The notes beneath the pieces were generated by a model. The model did not search any database. It saw nothing but the letters and a program-made list of their open reading frames with translations, and had not been told where the DNA came from. A DNA stretch of 6,212 bases from an uncultured Opitutales bacterium (GTDB lineage: Bacteria > Verrucomicrobiota > Verrucomicrobiia > Opitutales > UBA2995). The translations under genes were made by a program, and so were the position numbers. Below are positions 1-6,212 of this stretch, piece after piece. Numbering within the stretch: position 1 is the first letter of the stretch; every line of letters starts with the position of its first letter. Location: positions 1 to 6,212 of the forward strand of contig CALGUT010000155.1 of assembly GCA_937920335.1 (NCBI GenBank), written 5' to 3'.

Positions 1-1
1 A

Positions 2-736
2 GCTGGCTTAACTCTCGAGGATTTGCAAACGCGCCTCGCCGAATTCCACCGAGTGAAGCCCACCGTGAAGGCCAATCGCTCGATCATTGTGAAAGTATTC
101 ACAGAAATAGCTGGCGAGCGCCTAGCGGGACTCTCTGAACGGTTCAGCCTGATCCCCGCACATACCAATGGTTTTCATCAAGAAGAGACCAGAAAGCCCG
201 ATCTACTGGTCCTCGAGGTAGAGGGAACCGATCAGGCATTTCAAATCCAACTAAACAGAGCGACCGCCGAATTTCCCGGAATTCCTTTGGTTCTTATTTA
301 CGACTTCCTGAAAAGCGACCGCTTGAAGGGGTTCGGGCGACTGGGATACTTCCTGATAAAACGTCCAATTCCACAGGAACTCCTTGAGCAGTATTTGCTA
401 ACCGCAGCGGGCCACCGTCAAAAACTCGACATCGAATCCGGAGCGGACTCTGCGGAAGAAGTAAAAGCGAGGATCCTATCGGACCGTCAACTGGCAGCGA
501 TTTCTGCATCCACTCCCAAAGTAAAGTGTGAATGCCCCCATCACATGGCATCTCTGGTATCGAGCCTAACCGCATTTGAAGACTACTGCGCGCGTTGTGA
601 GATCGAGTCTCCCGAAGACACTATTTTACACGCACACTTAGGAAAAGAAGCCGCCAAAGCCCGCCATCTGGTAGAAAAGGCACTGGTTTACCTTTGCGAA
701 ACCGATCAGATTGATATCAGCGAGAACACCGTTTAG
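2..736 (+). CDS. Probable MerR-type regulator, C-terminal part (5' end outside window)
   Basis: Partial gene. The frame is open to the left edge, so the 244 residues seen are a C-terminal fragment. The TTG at 23 is only an in-window candidate and is probably not the true start. The first ~20 residues (TLEDLQTRLAEF) look like the helix end or linker of a preceding DNA-binding domain. Counting from that TTG, residues ~20-125 form alternating hydrophobic strands and helices (IIVKVF, DLLVLEVEG, GIPLVLIYDF, YFLIKR), like a receiver or B12-binding Rossmann fold, but without an obvious phospho-acceptor or DxHxxG motif. Residues ~167-230 contain CECPHH, then LTAFEDYCARCE, SPEDTILHAHL and KARHLVEKAL. 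This matches my memory of the C-terminal domain of MerR regulators that sit beside DUF1365/cfa operons. The role would be transcriptional control of the genes downstream, whose first ATG lies one base after this stop. The MerR helix-turn-helix itself is not visible, so the family call rests on the C-terminal domain and context. Confidence 0.6.
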   Translation, partial: AGLTLEDLQTRLAEFHRVKPTVKANRSIIVKVFTEIAGERLAGLSERFSLIPAHTNGFHQEETRKPDLLVLEVEGTDQAFQIQLNRATAEFPGIPLVLIYDFLKSDRLKGFGRLGYFLIKRPIPQELLEQYLLTAAGHRQKLDIESGADSAEEVKARILSDRQLAAISASTPKVKCECPHHMASLVSSLTAFEDYCARCEIESPEDTILHAHLGKEAAKARHLVEKALVYLCETDQIDISENTV

Positions 737-737
737 A

Positions 738-2024
738 ATGAAACAAACGGCGGCCATCATTGGTACTGGTATCGCAGGAATGGCATGCGCCCATTACCTC
801 AAAGACCAATTCGACCTTACCATTTATGAGAAAAACAACTATACGGGAGGTCACACAAACACGGTCAGTGTAAAGGAAGACGATAAACTGATACCCGTAG
901 ACACTGGGTTCATGGTTTTCAACGAGGCCACCTATCCAAATTTGATCGAATTGTTTGATGAGCTCGGCATAGAAAGTGTGGAAACGGATATGTCATTCGG
1001 GGTTCAGCATCGGATCAAGGGGATCGAATACGCCTGCACGAACCTCAAAACCTTCTTCGCTCAAAGGGTAAACTTTGTAAGGCCGAGGCATTGGAAGCTA
1101 CTCACCGAAATACTGCGTTTTTTCCGTGAAGCGAAGGCTTACATGACTGAGTCACACACTGACACCATTTCCTTAAAAGCATTTCTGGCGTCTCGGAGAT
1201 TCACTAAATCTTTCACGGAAAACTATCTTCTACCGATGACCGCAGCGATATGGTCGACGCCGCCTTCAATGATGCTGGAATATCCAGCACTTTCCCTTTT
1301 CCGATTCCTGGAAAACCACAAACTTCTCGGAGTTGGCATCCAACTTAAGTGGAGAACCGTAAAAGGAGGAAGCAGTACCTACCGCGATAAGATAATGGAT
1401 CCATTAAAAGAACGCATCCACTCGAACTCCCAAGTGAAGACTGTGATCAATCAAGGCGACAAAGCTCGGGTCGCACTATTGAGCGGGGAATCCGCAACCT
1501 ATGACCACGTTATCGTCGCCACTCACGCCGACCAAGCCCTCGCACTGCTGGATAGCCCAACCCGAGACCAACAAAAATACCTCAGCGCTTTTTCTTACAC
1601 AAAGAATCCTGTAGTTCTGCACAGCGACCCTTCTGTAATGCCAGCGGAAAGAAATGCTTGGGCATCGTGGAACTTCCGTATGGAGAAAAATGAATCAGAG
1701 GAAACTGTCTCCTCGACCCACTACTGGATGAACAATCTTCAAAATGTTTCTGACCGACACGACTACTTCGTAAGTGTAAACTATGCCGGACAGATCGATC
1801 CTTCCACCGTGCATTGGTCGATGACCTACGAACATCCAGTATTCACTGGAAAGTCCATAGAAGCCCAGAAACACCTACCATCACTCAACAACAACGGCCC
1901 TCTTTACTTCTGCGGCAGTTACTATAGAAACGGTTTTCACGAGGATGCACTCGTATCGGCACTTGATGTCGTCAAACGCTTGAAAGAAAGGACAGAGGTC
2001 ACCCATGAACTCCTGTCTATATGA
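738..2024 (+). CDS. FAD/NAD(P)-binding amine-oxidase-like oxidoreductase (COG2907 type)
   Basis: 428-residue flavoprotein, probably cytoplasmic because no signal peptide or membrane segment is seen. The N-terminus has the dinucleotide-binding Rossmann motif GTGIAG (residues 9-14), followed by acidic E31 at the end of the second strand and the GGH(T)NT segment at 37-42 typical of amine-oxidase/phytoene-desaturase-like flavoproteins. PVDTGFMVFNEATYPNL (about 55-71) is a signature of COG2907 proteins. Near the C-terminus, LYFCGSYYRNGFHEDALVSA is the second FAD-contacting segment. The ATG at 738 was chosen because it puts the Rossmann motif at residue 9. A TTG at 711 in the same frame would add nine non-conserved residues and overlap the previous gene. 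The gene overlaps the DUF1365 gene by 20 bases. The substrate is unknown. Members co-occur with DUF1365 and Cfa genes, so an acyl-chain or modified-lipid redox step is likely (inference). Family call is firm, reaction is not. Confidence 0.9.
   Translation: MKQTAAIIGTGIAGMACAHYLKDQFDLTIYEKNNYTGGHTNTVSVKEDDKLIPVDTGFMVFNEATYPNLIELFDELGIESVETDMSFGVQHRIKGIEYACTNLKTFFAQRVNFVRPRHWKLLTEILRFFREAKAYMTESHTDTISLKAFLASRRFTKSFTENYLLPMTAAIWSTPPSMMLEYPALSLFRFLENHKLLGVGIQLKWRTVKGGSSTYRDKIMDPLKERIHSNSQVKTVINQGDKARVALLSGESATYDHVIVATHADQALALLDSPTRDQQKYLSAFSYTKNPVVLHSDPSVMPAERNAWASWNFRMEKNESEETVSSTHYWMNNLQNVSDRHDYFVSVNYAGQIDPSTVHWSMTYEHPVFTGKSIEAQKHLPSLNNNGPLYFCGSYYRNGFHEDALVSALDVVKRLKERTEVTHELLSI
1994..1998 (+). 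promoter_or_regulatory. Ribosome binding site of the DUF1365 gene, inside the preceding gene
   Basis: AGAGG lies six bases before the ATG at 2005, within the coding end of the flavoprotein gene. It is the clearest Shine-Dalgarno-like site in the window and supports 2005 as the start. With the 20-base overlap, it suggests translational coupling of the two genes. Confidence 0.55.
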
Positions 2025-2784
2025 TTGTCAGATAGTCCACCATCGAAAGAAACCGAAGCAACACCGCTTCGGATATCGTGTCTTCATGTTCTACCTGGAT
2101 ATTGATGAGATCGATGATTTAGCAGCAAAGCTGCCGTGGATGAGTCGAAATAAATCGAATATCTACAATTTTAATGACACCGATCATTTTCAGGAAGGAG
2201 CCACCAACGTAAAACAAAACGTTCTGAACTTCCTGACCAAGCACGACTTATCTGAACGAGCTCATAAAATCTACCTGCTGACCCACCTTCGGACGTGGGG
2301 ACACATGTTCAATCCGGTATCGTTCTATTTCGTAGAGGACGCAAACGGAGAAGCAGTAGCCTTAATCGCTGAAGTAGCCAACACTTTCAAAGAGCAGAAA
2401 CTATATCTAGTCACCAGCGAAAAACTCAAGGGCGATACCTATCGGGATGCTCAACAAAAAAACTTTTACATCTCCCCTTTCAGTAATCTGGACACCTTCA
2501 TTCACTTCAAAGTGAAACAGCCCCAAGAAATGCTCGCTCTATCAATCAATGAAACCGAGAACAACGAGGCTTTCTTTTTCAGCTCTCTGCAAGGAAGCCG
2601 AAGACCGCTCACCCAGAAGAACCTCGTTTTCTACTCCTTTCTATTGCCACTGATAACACTCAAAATTGTCGCAGGCATTCACTGGCAAGCCCTCATGCTC
2701 TACCTAAAGAAAGTACCTTTCAGAAAGAAGGCCCTAGACCCAGAACTCCAGAAAGACGTTAGACCCTATTTAAAAGCACACTAG
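2005..2784 (+). CDS. DUF1365 family protein
   Basis: 259 residues, close to the usual ~250-270 for DUF1365 (COG3496). Family landmarks are visible: an N-terminal YDCQIVHHRKKPKQHRFGYR stretch with the H(R)xxPxxHxFxYR pattern; FYLDIDEID; then THLRTWGHMFNPVSFYF (about residues 93-109), which corresponds to the conserved FNPVSFY motif; and AEVANTF, resembling the conserved EVxNTFxE segment. A hydrophobic stretch near residues 205-225 (LVFYSFLLPLITLKIVAGIHW) may be a membrane-associating helix, as in other members. The biochemical role of the family is not established to my knowledge. It is nearly always found with Cfa-family and COG2907 genes, implying a step in making or placing a modified fatty acid (inference). 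The start is supported by an AGAGG site and the 20-base overlap with the flavoprotein gene. The Cfa gene begins four bases after its stop. Confidence 0.92.
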   Translation: MNSCLYDCQIVHHRKKPKQHRFGYRVFMFYLDIDEIDDLAAKLPWMSRNKSNIYNFNDTDHFQEGATNVKQNVLNFLTKHDLSERAHKIYLLTHLRTWGHMFNPVSFYFVEDANGEAVALIAEVANTFKEQKLYLVTSEKLKGDTYRDAQQKNFYISPFSNLDTFIHFKVKQPQEMLALSINETENNEAFFFSSLQGSRRPLTQKNLVFYSFLLPLITLKIVAGIHWQALMLYLKKVPFRKKALDPELQKDVRPYLKAH

Positions 2785-2788
2785 TTCC

Positions 2789-4084
2789 ATGTTTTCACTA
2801 ACAGAAAAATCCAAGTCACTCATCATCACCGCTTTCTCAAAAGCCGAGAAAGGCAGTCTCCTACTAACCATGGTAGATGGATCAACCCATCACTTTGGTA
2901 TGATCGATAGTCCACCAGAAGTTAAAGTTACCATCAAAGATGAGTCTTTTTTCAAGGACGTGCTACTAGAAGATGATATCGGGCTCGGTGAAAGTTACGA
3001 AAGCGGAAAGTGGGAAACCAACAACTTAACAGGGTTCCTACAGTGGCTACTCATCAACAACCCTCACTTCGGTGCAACAGAGAATTCCTGGATTAAAAAA
3101 ACCCTACGCAAAGCCCTTCTAGGCTGGGAACGTGTAAGGCACTTTCGCCGGAGAAATTCGATCGAACAAAGCCGCAAAAACATTCAGTTTCACTACGATC
3201 TGGGAAACCCGTTTTATAAAACATTTCTGGATCCGTCGATGACCTACTCGTCAGCCTTTTTCACGAGTGAAGATCAATCGCTTGAAGACGCCCAAACTGA
3301 GAAATACGACCGTATCTGCAAGAAGCTTAACTTACAACCGGGCATGCGAATTCTTGAAATCGGTACGGGTTGGGGGGGATTCGCCGCTCACGCTGCTACC
3401 CGATATGGTTGCAAGGTTACAACGACTACCATCTCTAAACGGCAACATGAATTTGCAGTAGCCAAGATCGACGAACTGCATTTGGGGGATCAGGTAGAAA
3501 TCTTGCTTGAAGACTATCGCAATCTTACCGGCCAGTACGATCGTATTGTCTCAATCGAAATGTTAGAAGCGGTCGGACACCGATACTTAAAAGATTATTT
3601 CAAAACCTGTTACCAGCTACTCAAACCAAACGGACTCGCAGCCTATCAAGTCATACTCTCAGCCAACAGCCAATACGAAGGCTACCGCAAGAGAGTTGAC
3701 TGGATCAGAAAACACATTTTCCCGGGAGGTCATTTACCTTCATTGAACTCCATTTCCACGACCCTTGAAAAATCGGATATCCCCTGGGATCTTTATCACT
3801 CCGAAAACTTTGCCCTGCACTACGCACGCACATTACGGGAATGGCAAAAACGCTACAATGAAGCAGCCGATGAACTGAGTGGCTTGGGGGTTACTGAGGC
3901 GTTCAGTCGCCGATGGAATTTTTACTTCAGCTACTGCGAAGCGGGATTTTTGCAGCGCCACGTAAACGTAGCACAACTCGTCTTCGGAAGGCCCGATATC
4001 GAATCCTATAATTTTGAAACCTGTAGTCCTGCTATTGACCAAGGAGAATCGCTAGACATCAACAGTTCAGAACTGGCATCTTAA
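2789..4084 (+). CDS. Cyclopropane-fatty-acyl-phospholipid synthase family methyltransferase (full-length, variant active site)
   Basis: 431-residue SAM-dependent methyltransferase of COG2230. Known members transfer the SAM methyl carbon to a cis double bond of phospholipid acyl chains at the membrane surface. Residues ~1-120 form the N-terminal lipid-binding domain (IGLGESYESGKWE at ~64-76 matches the E. coli Cfa LGESYMxGxW region). Next come FHYDLGN (134-140), the SAM motif I LEIGTGWGGF (189-198), VTTTTIS (210-216), IVSIEMLEAVGH (253-264), IFPGGHLPS, HYARTL (344-349) and YCEAGF (382-387). By eye alignment to E. coli Cfa, bicarbonate-site Glu239, Tyr317 and Cys354 are kept as E260, Y345 and C383. 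Cys139 is replaced by Ser (YSSAFF, S155) and His266 by Gln (AYQVIL, Q287). I recall the Ser variant as common in DUF1365-linked Cfa proteins. The last ~28 residues are an acidic, polar tail. No clear Shine-Dalgarno precedes the ATG, so coupling to the gene four bases upstream is likely. The product could be a cyclopropane or a methyl-branched chain. Confidence 0.93.
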   Translation: MFSLTEKSKSLIITAFSKAEKGSLLLTMVDGSTHHFGMIDSPPEVKVTIKDESFFKDVLLEDDIGLGESYESGKWETNNLTGFLQWLLINNPHFGATENSWIKKTLRKALLGWERVRHFRRRNSIEQSRKNIQFHYDLGNPFYKTFLDPSMTYSSAFFTSEDQSLEDAQTEKYDRICKKLNLQPGMRILEIGTGWGGFAAHAATRYGCKVTTTTISKRQHEFAVAKIDELHLGDQVEILLEDYRNLTGQYDRIVSIEMLEAVGHRYLKDYFKTCYQLLKPNGLAAYQVILSANSQYEGYRKRVDWIRKHIFPGGHLPSLNSISTTLEKSDIPWDLYHSENFALHYARTLREWQKRYNEAADELSGLGVTEAFSRRWNFYFSYCEAGFLQRHVNVAQLVFGRPDIESYNFETCSPAIDQGESLDINSSELAS

Positions 4085-4103
4085 TTTAAATTACCGAAAA
4101 GAA

Positions 4104-5120
4104 ATGAACGCACTTACACTCGCTGAAAACGGATGGCTTCCCTATTGGCTAATCAGGTTTGGCATTCGCCAAAGACTCCAAAAAAAACTGGAAGAAGAAG
4201 CACAAGACACAGTCAGAAAACAGGAAGAAATCTTCAAAGTACTTTCCAAGGCTCCCGTTGCCCAAAATACAGACGAGGCAAACGAGCAGCACTATGAGCT
4301 TCCTCCAGAATTCTTTACAACGGTCTTGGGAGACCGCCTCAAATACAGCTGCGCCTACTGGGACGAGGGTTGCAAGAACCTCGATGATGCTGAAATCAGG
4401 GGGCTAAAGCAGGTCGCGGAAAGAGCCCAGCTCGTGGATGGACAACAGGTCTTGGAGCTCGGTTGTGGCTGGGGATCTTTCACTCTCTGGGCAGCTGAAA
4501 ATTTTCCCAGCTCCAATTTCACCGCTGTTTCAAACTCAAAACCCCAAGGTAATTTCATACGCAATCAGGCCAAAGAACGAGGCTTAAACAATGTTACCGT
4601 CCACACGGCGGATATGAATGAGTTCCAGCCAGACGGCACCTATGACCGCATTGTTTCGATAGAAATGTTCGAGCACATGCGAAATTACGATATGCTGATG
4701 GAACGAATCTCAACCTGGCTTAAAGATTCGGGACTACTTTTTGTTCACATCTTCACGCACAAGGAATACGCTTATACCTACAACGCCGAAAACGAAGATG
4801 AGTGGATGGCCCGTCACTTTTTCACCGGAGGAGTCATGCCTTCTCATGATTTGCTCACTCACTTTAATCGTAACTTGAAAGTTGAAGATTCATGGAAGGT
4901 CAATGGTGAGCACTATTCCAAAACCCTGGAGGCGTGGCTTGATAAATTCAATCAAAACGAAGACCGAGTCCGCGCTCTGTTTAACGACTGTTACGGAGTA
5001 AAGATTGCCACGCAATGGATGTGGCGTTGGAGGCTTTTCTTTCTCGCATGCTCGGAATTATTTAGATTCAAAAAAGGACAAGAATGGGGCGTGTCTCATT
5101 ACACCTTCAAAAAGTCCTAA
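4104..5120 (+). CDS. Second Cfa-family SAM methyltransferase, short coclaurine-N-methyltransferase-like form
   Basis: 338-residue class I SAM methyltransferase related to COG2230 but distinct from its upstream neighbour. It lacks the ~120-residue N-terminal lipid domain. Instead it has a short amphipathic, charged helical lead (about 17-48). Then come HYELPPEFF (63-71), LKYSCAYWDEG (79-89), SAM motif I LELGCGWGSF (117-126), IVSIEMFEHM (183-192), LLFVHIFTH (211-219), HFFTGGVMPS and EHYSKTLEAW (269-278), ending with FFLACSELF around C316. The order and spacing (HYELP, YSCxYW, FTGGxMPS) resemble plant coclaurine N-methyltransferase-like proteins and their bacterial relatives, which are usually listed as Cfa family. 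All residues matching the E. coli bicarbonate site are present: C83, E190, H215, Y271. The real substrate, whether lipid or a small amine, cannot be read from the sequence. The operon favours a lipid. It starts 19 bases after the previous stop behind an A-rich leader without a spaced Shine-Dalgarno. Confidence 0.88.
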   Translation: MNALTLAENGWLPYWLIRFGIRQRLQKKLEEEAQDTVRKQEEIFKVLSKAPVAQNTDEANEQHYELPPEFFTTVLGDRLKYSCAYWDEGCKNLDDAEIRGLKQVAERAQLVDGQQVLELGCGWGSFTLWAAENFPSSNFTAVSNSKPQGNFIRNQAKERGLNNVTVHTADMNEFQPDGTYDRIVSIEMFEHMRNYDMLMERISTWLKDSGLLFVHIFTHKEYAYTYNAENEDEWMARHFFTGGVMPSHDLLTHFNRNLKVEDSWKVNGEHYSKTLEAWLDKFNQNEDRVRALFNDCYGVKIATQWMWRWRLFFLACSELFRFKKGQEWGVSHYTFKKS

Positions 5121-5135
5121 CGTAGGCAGCCGATC

Positions 5136-5876
5136 ATGATAGTCATTATCAGTTTCTTCATTATACACTGGTACCTGAGCGCATTCGCTCAGAGCTTCTT
5201 CCTTCATCGCTACGCGGCTCACAGAATGTTTAGCATGAGTCCGTTTTGGGAAAAATTCTTTTACCTTTTTACTTTTGTAACTCAAGGGTCTTCATTCCTG
5301 CACCCTAAATCATATGCTCAGCTCCACTTGGAGCACCACAAACATAGCGACACTGAAGAAGATCCTCACTCACCAAATCTCTTCACCGATGTCTTCTCAA
5401 TGATGTGGCATACTAAACGCATCTACTTCGAATACCGTGAAGGAAAACGCCAGGCCCCATCCTCGTTTGTTGCAAATATGCCCGTATGGCCGACCTTGGA
5501 TCGCGTCGGTGATAGCTGGCTCACCCGCGTGGTATTTTGCGCAGCCTACACTTCAATCTACGTCATCTTTGCTCCTTCGCTTTGGTGGTACCTTCTCCTC
5601 CCGATACAGTTCCTGATAGGACCGGTCCACGGAGCGTTCATCAACTGGTGTGGACATAAATACGGCTACCGGAACTTTGACCTCGATGATCAGTCAAAAA
5701 ATACCTTTGCCTGGGACTTATTTTTCATGGGCGAGTGCTTCCAAAACAATCATCACCAGCACCCGAACCGAGTAAACTTTGCCGTAAGATGGTTTGAATA
5801 TGACATGGTGTATCCAGTCATCTGGCTATTTAATCGACTCAATATCATAAGCCTAAAACCCAAAGCGACCGGCTGA
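5136..5876 (+). CDS. Membrane fatty acid (acyl-CoA type) desaturase
   Basis: 246-residue integral-membrane diiron desaturase of the stearoyl-CoA desaturase-like superfamily, which introduces a double bond into an acyl chain using O2 and electrons from a separate donor. Histidine motifs: box 1 HRYAAH (24-29), box 2 HLEHH (64-68) followed by D72 and the PHSP segment at 77-80, the additional N170...H174 pair (INWCGHKYG), and box 3 QNNHH (203-207), where the usual first His is Gln. Hydrophobic segments lie at about 2-22, 40-55 and 131-168. The protein is shorter than typical members (~300 or more) and has only 23 residues before box 1. The frame contains the previous gene's stop at 5118-5120, so at most five more codons are possible upstream and the short N-terminus is real. 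It has no fused cytochrome b5 or ferredoxin domain. In this operon it probably makes the olefin used by, or acts on the product of, the methyltransferases (inference). Regiospecificity is unknown. Confidence 0.93.
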   Translation: MIVIISFFIIHWYLSAFAQSFFLHRYAAHRMFSMSPFWEKFFYLFTFVTQGSSFLHPKSYAQLHLEHHKHSDTEEDPHSPNLFTDVFSMMWHTKRIYFEYREGKRQAPSSFVANMPVWPTLDRVGDSWLTRVVFCAAYTSIYVIFAPSLWWYLLLPIQFLIGPVHGAFINWCGHKYGYRNFDLDDQSKNTFAWDLFFMGECFQNNHHQHPNRVNFAVRWFEYDMVYPVIWLFNRLNIISLKPKATG

Positions 5877-5879
5877 ATT

Positions 5880-6212
5880 GTGAAAAGAATCCCTCTAAGA
5901 TATTTCGTTTTCGCGCTCTCGCTGTTAGCTGTCGTACCTGCTTTTGCTTTCAAAGACGTGAAACAGTGGGACGACCGCACACTTAACAAAACACGGGAGA
6001 GTAGCGTTAACCTCATAGGTTTCATCAAACTCTTCGATGCGGCTTTATATCTTGTGAATGAACATCAGCCGGAAGACTTTCCTGGAGATTTCTCATATGC
6101 CCTTTCTCTGCGCTATGAAAAGAACCTGAAGAGAGAAACATTGATAACGACAGCAGACTCGATTCTCCAAGACCTCCACAGCAGCGATGCACTCAAGCAG
6201 ATTGAAGCTCAA
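5880..6212 (+). CDS. Exported chalcone-isomerase-like protein, N-terminal part (3' end outside window)
   Basis: Open from GTG at 5880 to the right edge, giving 111 residues. The start follows the desaturase stop by three bases in the same frame. That stop rules out any upstream extension except a possible ATT codon at 5877. Residues 1-23 form a Sec signal peptide: positive MKRIPLR, a hydrophobic core (YFVFALSLLAVV), then PAFA before FKD, giving a predicted cleavage after A23. The mature part contains ESSVNLIGFIKLFDAALYLV, which fits the (V/L)xGxGxxxxFxxxxYxAALYL pattern of bacterial chalcone-isomerase-like proteins (Chalcone_3 type). ALSLRYEKNLKRETLITTADSIL matches the following LxYxxxIxxExLxxAxxxxL segment. 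Plant proteins with the chalcone isomerase fold include fatty-acid binders, and bacterial members recur in DUF1365/Cfa operons. A periplasmic lipid-binding or lipid-handling role is therefore plausible, but no reaction is established. No clear Shine-Dalgarno is seen, so translational coupling to the desaturase is likely. Confidence 0.75.
   Translation, partial: MKRIPLRYFVFALSLLAVVPAFAFKDVKQWDDRTLNKTRESSVNLIGFIKLFDAALYLVNEHQPEDFPGDFSYALSLRYEKNLKRETLITTADSILQDLHSSDALKQIEAQ

Noticed and set aside
294..575. Open frame on the - strand opposite the regulator
   Set aside because: It lies wholly within a recognisable coding region, has no known motif and shows no start signal.
711..737. TTG at 711 as the start of the flavoprotein gene
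   Set aside because: It would add nine residues ahead of a Rossmann motif that already begins in the right place from ATG 738, and would overlap the regulator by 26 bases.
738..2024. Carotenoid (phytoene) desaturase
   Set aside because: It shares the N-terminal FAD fold, but the VDTGFMVFNEATYPNL region, the ~430-residue length and the DUF1365/Cfa neighbours fit COG2907 better. No carotenoid genes are seen.
3267..3461. Small + strand frame inside the first methyltransferase
   Set aside because: It runs out of frame through the conserved SAM-binding region. The host frame is clearly the coding one.
738..4084. Tuberculostearic acid (BfaA/BfaB) pair
   Set aside because: That pair uses a GlcD-like FAD-binding oxidoreductase. 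The flavoprotein here is an amine-oxidase/COG2907 type, and DUF1365 lies between.
4085..4103. Possible promoter or terminator in the longest gap
   Set aside because: The 19-base AT-rich spacer has no hairpin and is too short for a convincing promoter.
5753..6028. - strand frame across the desaturase/chalcone-isomerase-like junction
   Set aside because: It covers box 3 of the desaturase and the signal peptide of the next gene on the other strand, and its translation resembles no family.

Overview
The window is a single tightly packed + strand gene cluster with no intergenic gap longer than 19 bases. It looks like the core of a bacterial lipid-modification operon. In order it holds: the C-terminal part of a probable MerR-type regulator (cut by the left edge), an FAD/NAD-binding amine-oxidase-like protein (COG2907 type), a DUF1365 protein, a full-length cyclopropane-fatty-acid-synthase (Cfa) family methyltransferase, a second shorter Cfa-family methyltransferase, a membrane fatty acid desaturase, and the N-terminal part of an exported chalcone-isomerase-like protein (cut by the right edge). 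Start-stop spacings are 1, -20, 4, 19, 15 and 3 bases, so co-transcription and probably translational coupling are expected. No promoter, terminator, RNA gene, repeat or mobile element could be supported inside the window.

The set FAD protein / DUF1365 / Cfa / chalcone-isomerase-like protein, next to a MerR or ChrR-type regulator, is a recurrent neighbourhood in Gram-negative bacteria. It is often linked to light or singlet-oxygen stress (family knowledge recalled, not searched). What sets this version apart is the second, plant coclaurine-methyltransferase-like Cfa paralogue and a stearoyl-CoA-desaturase-like enzyme inside the same transcription unit. A plausible scheme, which is inference only, runs as follows. 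The desaturase supplies or modifies a cis double bond in an acyl chain. One or both methyltransferases transfer a carbon from SAM to that double bond, giving a cyclopropane or methyl-branched product. The FAD protein and DUF1365 protein carry out a further redox or processing step, and the exported protein binds or handles the lipid outside the cytoplasm.

The host is probably a Gram-negative, aerobic bacterium: there is a Sec signal peptide and an O2-dependent desaturase. Base composition is moderate, and most genes lack a strong Shine-Dalgarno sequence. A verrucomicrobial or gammaproteobacterial origin would fit the gene set, but the sequence alone does not decide between them.
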